DNA of 64,000 bases from Sorangium cellulosum So0157-2 (GTDB lineage Bacteria; Myxococcota_A; Polyangia; Polyangiales; Polyangiaceae). Shown here in pieces: positions 61,567 through 64,000 of the stretch. How positions within the stretch are numbered: position 1 is the first letter of the stretch; every line of letters starts with the position of its first letter. The notes beneath the pieces were generated by a model that saw only the letters and a program-made list of their open reading frames with translations, did not search any database and was not told the DNA's origin. The stretch lies in assembly GCF_000418325.1 (NCBI RefSeq), contig NC_021658.1:2108001-2172000 (forward strand), read 5' to 3'. The position numbers and the translations under genes were made by a program.

Positions 61567-61695
61567 CTCGTAGGCGGTCGCCCGCTTCGGATACGGGCCC
61601 ATCTCGACGTTTTCGGTGCTCGGCGTACAGAAGTACGCCTGCGCGCCGAAAACGCCGATCTGGGCCCGTCTCCTGTGCGGGCGACCGCCTACGAG
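61567..61695. repeat. 129-bp near-perfect palindrome, copy B
   Basis: Outer 19-base arms (61567-61585 and 61677-61695) are perfectly complementary. Apical stem GGCGTAC/GTACGCC (61622-61628/61633-61639), loop AGAA. The interior right half is identical to copy A over about 41 bases. The right arm overlaps the NifU-type gene's stop codon (TAG, 61691-61689). Confidence 0.93.
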
Positions 61696-61955
61696 ATAAG
61701 CGAGGCGCCGTCGGGGACGCGCATGCCGTTGGTCACGACGACCCGCGCGGACGGCGCGACCGCGAGCACCGCCGGCTCGATCACCGCGCGCGCGGTGAGC
61801 ATGGCCCCGGGGCAGCCCGAGCATGCGCCGGCCAGGTGGAGCGTCAGGTGGTCGGGCTCGACCGCCACGATGTAGAGCTCACCGCCGTCGGCTCGGACGA
61901 GCGGCGCGATGACCTCGCGGCAGACCTTGAGAAGCTGATCGATGGAAGCCGGCAT
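61689..61955 (-). CDS. NifU-type iron-sulfur scaffold protein
   Basis: 88 residues. NifU C-terminal-like domain: PLVRADGGELYIVAVE and GACSGCPGAM with the CxxC that coordinates an Fe-S cluster. Delivers clusters to apoproteins. Lone gene, no nif or isc genes near. Stop codon is inside palindrome copy B. Confidence 0.92.
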   Translation of the reverse strand: MPASIDQLLKVCREVIAPLVRADGGELYIVAVEPDHLTLHLAGACSGCPGAMLTARAVIEPAVLAVAPSARVVVTNGMRVPDGASLIS

Positions 61956-62113
61956 GGGGGTGAGCTCGCAGCGCGAGCCAGCTGCGAGCCTAGCACGGCA
62001 GCGCTCGATCGCGGGAGATCGCCCGGCCCCGCCGCGCCGGGCGCCCTGGCCGCGGCCCGGAGGGCCCGCGCCCGGCGCCCGCCCTCACGGCTTGCCCGGC
62101 GCTCGCCCGCCCC

Positions 62114-62995
62114 TCACAGCGTCGAGACGAGCGCGGCGACGCCCGCGTCGGCGGCGAGCTCCGGCGTGCGCTGCGCCGCGGCGCCGAAGGTGCGCCCGGC
62201 GATCTCGACCGTCCCGCTCCACGGGCCCGAGGCGGTCTTCGACGGCAGGTCGAGCTTCTCGAGCGCCTCGGTGTTGACATCGGGCGTCACCGGTCCGCCG
62301 TAGGCCTTCGCGCCCTTCCACGCGAAGACGTAGAGCAGCGGCGTCGACTTCAGGCCGTCGCGCTTGGCGATCTCGGCGATGTCGCGCTTGGCCGCCTCCT
62401 GCAGCCGGTAGGCGTAGGCGCGGAACGACCAGCCCGTGACGAAGAGGCCCTTGAGCTCGCCGTCGCTCGCCTTGACCGGATGCACCGCGACCCACTGGAG
62501 ATCGGGGCCGTTCCGGACGCCGCGCATCTCCTGCATCTCCCCGAACGCCTCGACCAGCCCGCTGCCCGGCGCCAGCACCTTCCTGAGCTCGGGGAACGAG
62601 GCCAGGACGGACCGGTTGGCGAGCATGTCCGGATCGGCCTCGCTGCGCAGCACCGTGCCGCTCGGATCGGCGAACGAGAAGAAGGTGCTCTTCGCGAACT
62701 CGAGCTCCTTCACCGAGGCGCGCGCGCCCGCGATCGCCCGCTGGAGCCCGAGCAGGTTCGCGCCCGGGTCGGTGTCGATCAGCGTCGCGAGCTTCTGCGA
62801 GCCCGCGGGGAGGCCCGTCCGCACCTGGCCGACGTCCTCCGCCACGACCGGCGCGAGCTTGGCGCAGAGCTCCGCGGCCTGCTTCTGCGACGTCTTGCCG
62901 TCCTCCTGACACGCGCTCGCGAGGGCGGCGACCAGCGCACACGCGAGCACGACGGGCTTGTTTTCGCTTCGGGCGAGGGTTGAAGAGCGCATCAT
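62114..62995 (-). CDS. Lipoprotein with a possible sensor-like domain
   Basis: 293 residues from ATG 62995 (ATG 62992 also possible). Lipoprotein signal CALVAALASAC. Mature region has FFSFADPSGTVLRSEADPDM and TTGWSFRAYAYRL-like segments reminiscent of Cache-type ligand-binding folds, but not certain. Same strand as the OmpA-like gene upstream, 53 bp apart. Confidence 0.6.
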   Translation of the reverse strand: MMRSSTLARSENKPVVLACALVAALASACQEDGKTSQKQAAELCAKLAPVVAEDVGQVRTGLPAGSQKLATLIDTDPGANLLGLQRAIAGARASVKELEFAKSTFFSFADPSGTVLRSEADPDMLANRSVLASFPELRKVLAPGSGLVEAFGEMQEMRGVRNGPDLQWVAVHPVKASDGELKGLFVTGWSFRAYAYRLQEAAKRDIAEIAKRDGLKSTPLLYVFAWKGAKAYGGPVTPDVNTEALEKLDLPSKTASGPWSGTVEIAGRTFGAAAQRTPELAADAGVAALVSTL

Positions 62996-63048
62996 CGAGA
63001 ACGACTCTCCACGGGGAGCGGAGTTCCGTCGGCCGGGACCATCGCTCC

Positions 63049-64000
63049 TCAAAGGGTTTCCGGGGTTACAAAGACGACCTCGACCCGGGCGTTGCGGCCG
63101 CGCTCGTTGCCGCCCGGGTCGACGACCGGGGCCGCGGAGCCCGCGAGGAACGGCGCGATGCGCGGGGCCTGAGGGGCCGCAGCGGCGCTCGCGCCCTGCG
63201 CCGGGTCGAGGGCGCGGACGACGGCGTCGGCCCGCGCGGCCCAGGCGGGCTCTTCCCTGGCGCTGATCTCCCGGTCCGTGTGCACGACCACGGCCACGGG
63301 GAACGCGGGGTGCGCGGCGGCGACCCGCGAGAGGTCGCGGAGGCGCGCCTCGCCGGTCTTCGTGAGGGCGTTGCCGGCGAACAGGCCCCGGAGCGTGACC
63401 ACGACGCCGCGATCGTCGCGGACGGGCGACCATGTGCCTGCGGCCGAGAGCTCTGCGAGCAGCGCGTCGCCGGCGCCGGGCGCGCGGGTCACCGGCGTGG
63501 CGGCGCGGCGGGCGGCGGTCAGCGCGGCGAGGCAGCCTGCCCGCGCGCGGGAGGCCTGATCGATGGGCGCCGGGGCGGCGCGGCCGGCGACGCCCGCCTC
63601 CGCGAGATCCGCGTCGAGCTTCTTGATCGCGGCGGTCGCCTCGTCGAGCTGCGCCGCAAGGCTGGCGCTTCCGGGCTGCGCGGCGCCGGGCTGCTGCGCG
63701 GCGCTGGGCTGCGCGCCGTCGGACAGCGCGGCGCTGGGCTGCGTACCGTCGGGCTGCGGATTCCCCGGCGGCGCCGGCGCCGTCAGGAGGCGCGCTGCGC
63801 CGCACAGCAGGCGGGCCTGGAGCGCGAGCGAGCGCGCCGCGGCGAGGCGCGCCTTCTCGCGATCCGCGTCGGCCTTGCCCGACGGGACCACGGGCTGCGC
63901 GTCGCGGGCGACCTTGATCCGCATGTCGAGCGCGTCGACCTCGGCCGCGACGCGCGCCTGCTCCGCCTCGAGGCCCGCGAGGGACGCCTCGCCGGCGGAG
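63049..64000 (-). CDS. OmpA-like C-terminal-domain protein (5' end beyond window)
   Basis: At least 316 residues; the frame is open past the window edge at 64000. The visible N-terminal part is a coiled-coil-like segment rich in Glu/Ala/Arg, then an Ala/Pro/Gln linker, and a C-terminal OmpA/MotB-type peptidoglycan-binding-like domain (WSPVRDDRGVVVTLRGLF, DLSRVAAAHPAFPVAVV, NERGRNARVEVVF). In OmpA family proteins this domain binds peptidoglycan and NxxxRRVEV-like text at its end. Upstream of the lipoprotein at 62114. Confidence 0.75.
   Translation of the reverse strand, partial: SAGEASLAGLEAEQARVAAEVDALDMRIKVARDAQPVVPSGKADADREKARLAAARSLALQARLLCGAARLLTAPAPPGNPQPDGTQPSAALSDGAQPSAAQQPGAAQPGSASLAAQLDEATAAIKKLDADLAEAGVAGRAAPAPIDQASRARAGCLAALTAARRAATPVTRAPGAGDALLAELSAAGTWSPVRDDRGVVVTLRGLFAGNALTKTGEARLRDLSRVAAAHPAFPVAVVVHTDREISAREEPAWAARADAVVRALDPAQGASAAAAPQAPRIAPFLAGSAAPVVDPGGNERGRNARVEVVFVTPETL

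Noticed and set aside
1..64000. tRNA, rRNA, riboswitch and plasmid/phage origin signals
   Set aside because: Looked for on both strands by eye; no cloverleaf, rRNA-like or named riboswitch core found. A profile search could still find small ones.

Overview
The window is very GC-rich (about 70% or more by eye) with strong G/C third-position bias. It carries DUF2169 proteins, a VgrG, a giant Rhs protein, PEGA-tailed kinase-like proteins, Gly-rich lipoproteins and Uma2 proteins. That combination suggests a large-genome myxobacterium of the Polyangiales, Sorangium-like; this is inferred from gene content and no marker gene settles it. I saw no rRNA, tRNA, CRISPR array, transposase or prophage.

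Layout. 0-6.3 kb: the end of a parvulin-type prolyl isomerase, a YkgJ-type cysteine-cluster protein, then a minus-strand run of gpmI, a kinase-like protein with degenerate catalytic motifs, an endonuclease/exonuclease/phosphatase (EEP) gene cut by an in-frame TGA, and an unknown; then a VOC protein and a Uma2 protein. 6.4-19.1 kb: a type VI secretion effector island with vgrG, three DUF2169 adaptor-type genes, a 1,374-residue Rhs protein with a short variable C-terminal toxin, a translationally coupled candidate immunity gene, and a VgrG-tail-like protein. 19.4-31 kb: an accessory zone of lipoproteins that share one N-terminal leader but carry unrelated C-terminal domains (DUF1566, RCC1, a galactose-binding-like fold), a second Uma2 protein, several repeats, gene remnants and a large S8 peptidase lipoprotein.

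31-44 kb: NUDIX, an acetyltransferase, a cupin plus heme-oxygenase-like diiron fusion, mdh, purC-purS, a DHH-like protein, secreted unknowns, a HEAT-repeat protein, and a two-gene AAA ATPase/TOPRIM-like operon that resembles defence modules. 44-50 kb: boxB-boxC with divergent boxR (aerobic benzoyl-CoA epoxidation; boxA is absent) and glgA. 50-64 kb: lipoproteins, an AgmX-like zinc-ribbon/TM protein with a frameshift, recN, a duplicated ThyX-like protein, map, a NifU-type scaffold, and a partial OmpA-like gene.

Most notable signals: (1) two copies of a ~125-bp near-perfect palindrome, each between convergent genes and each overlapping a stop codon, with compensatory base changes that preserve the hairpin (57006-57130 and 61567-61695); (2) the ATPase/TOPRIM-like pair; (3) the cupin-diiron fusion; (4) a double ThyX whose signature motif is split between its halves; (5) a kinase fold lacking the HRD and DFG aspartates; (6) three genes whose reading frame breaks inside low-complexity linkers, which may be real or may be assembly error.
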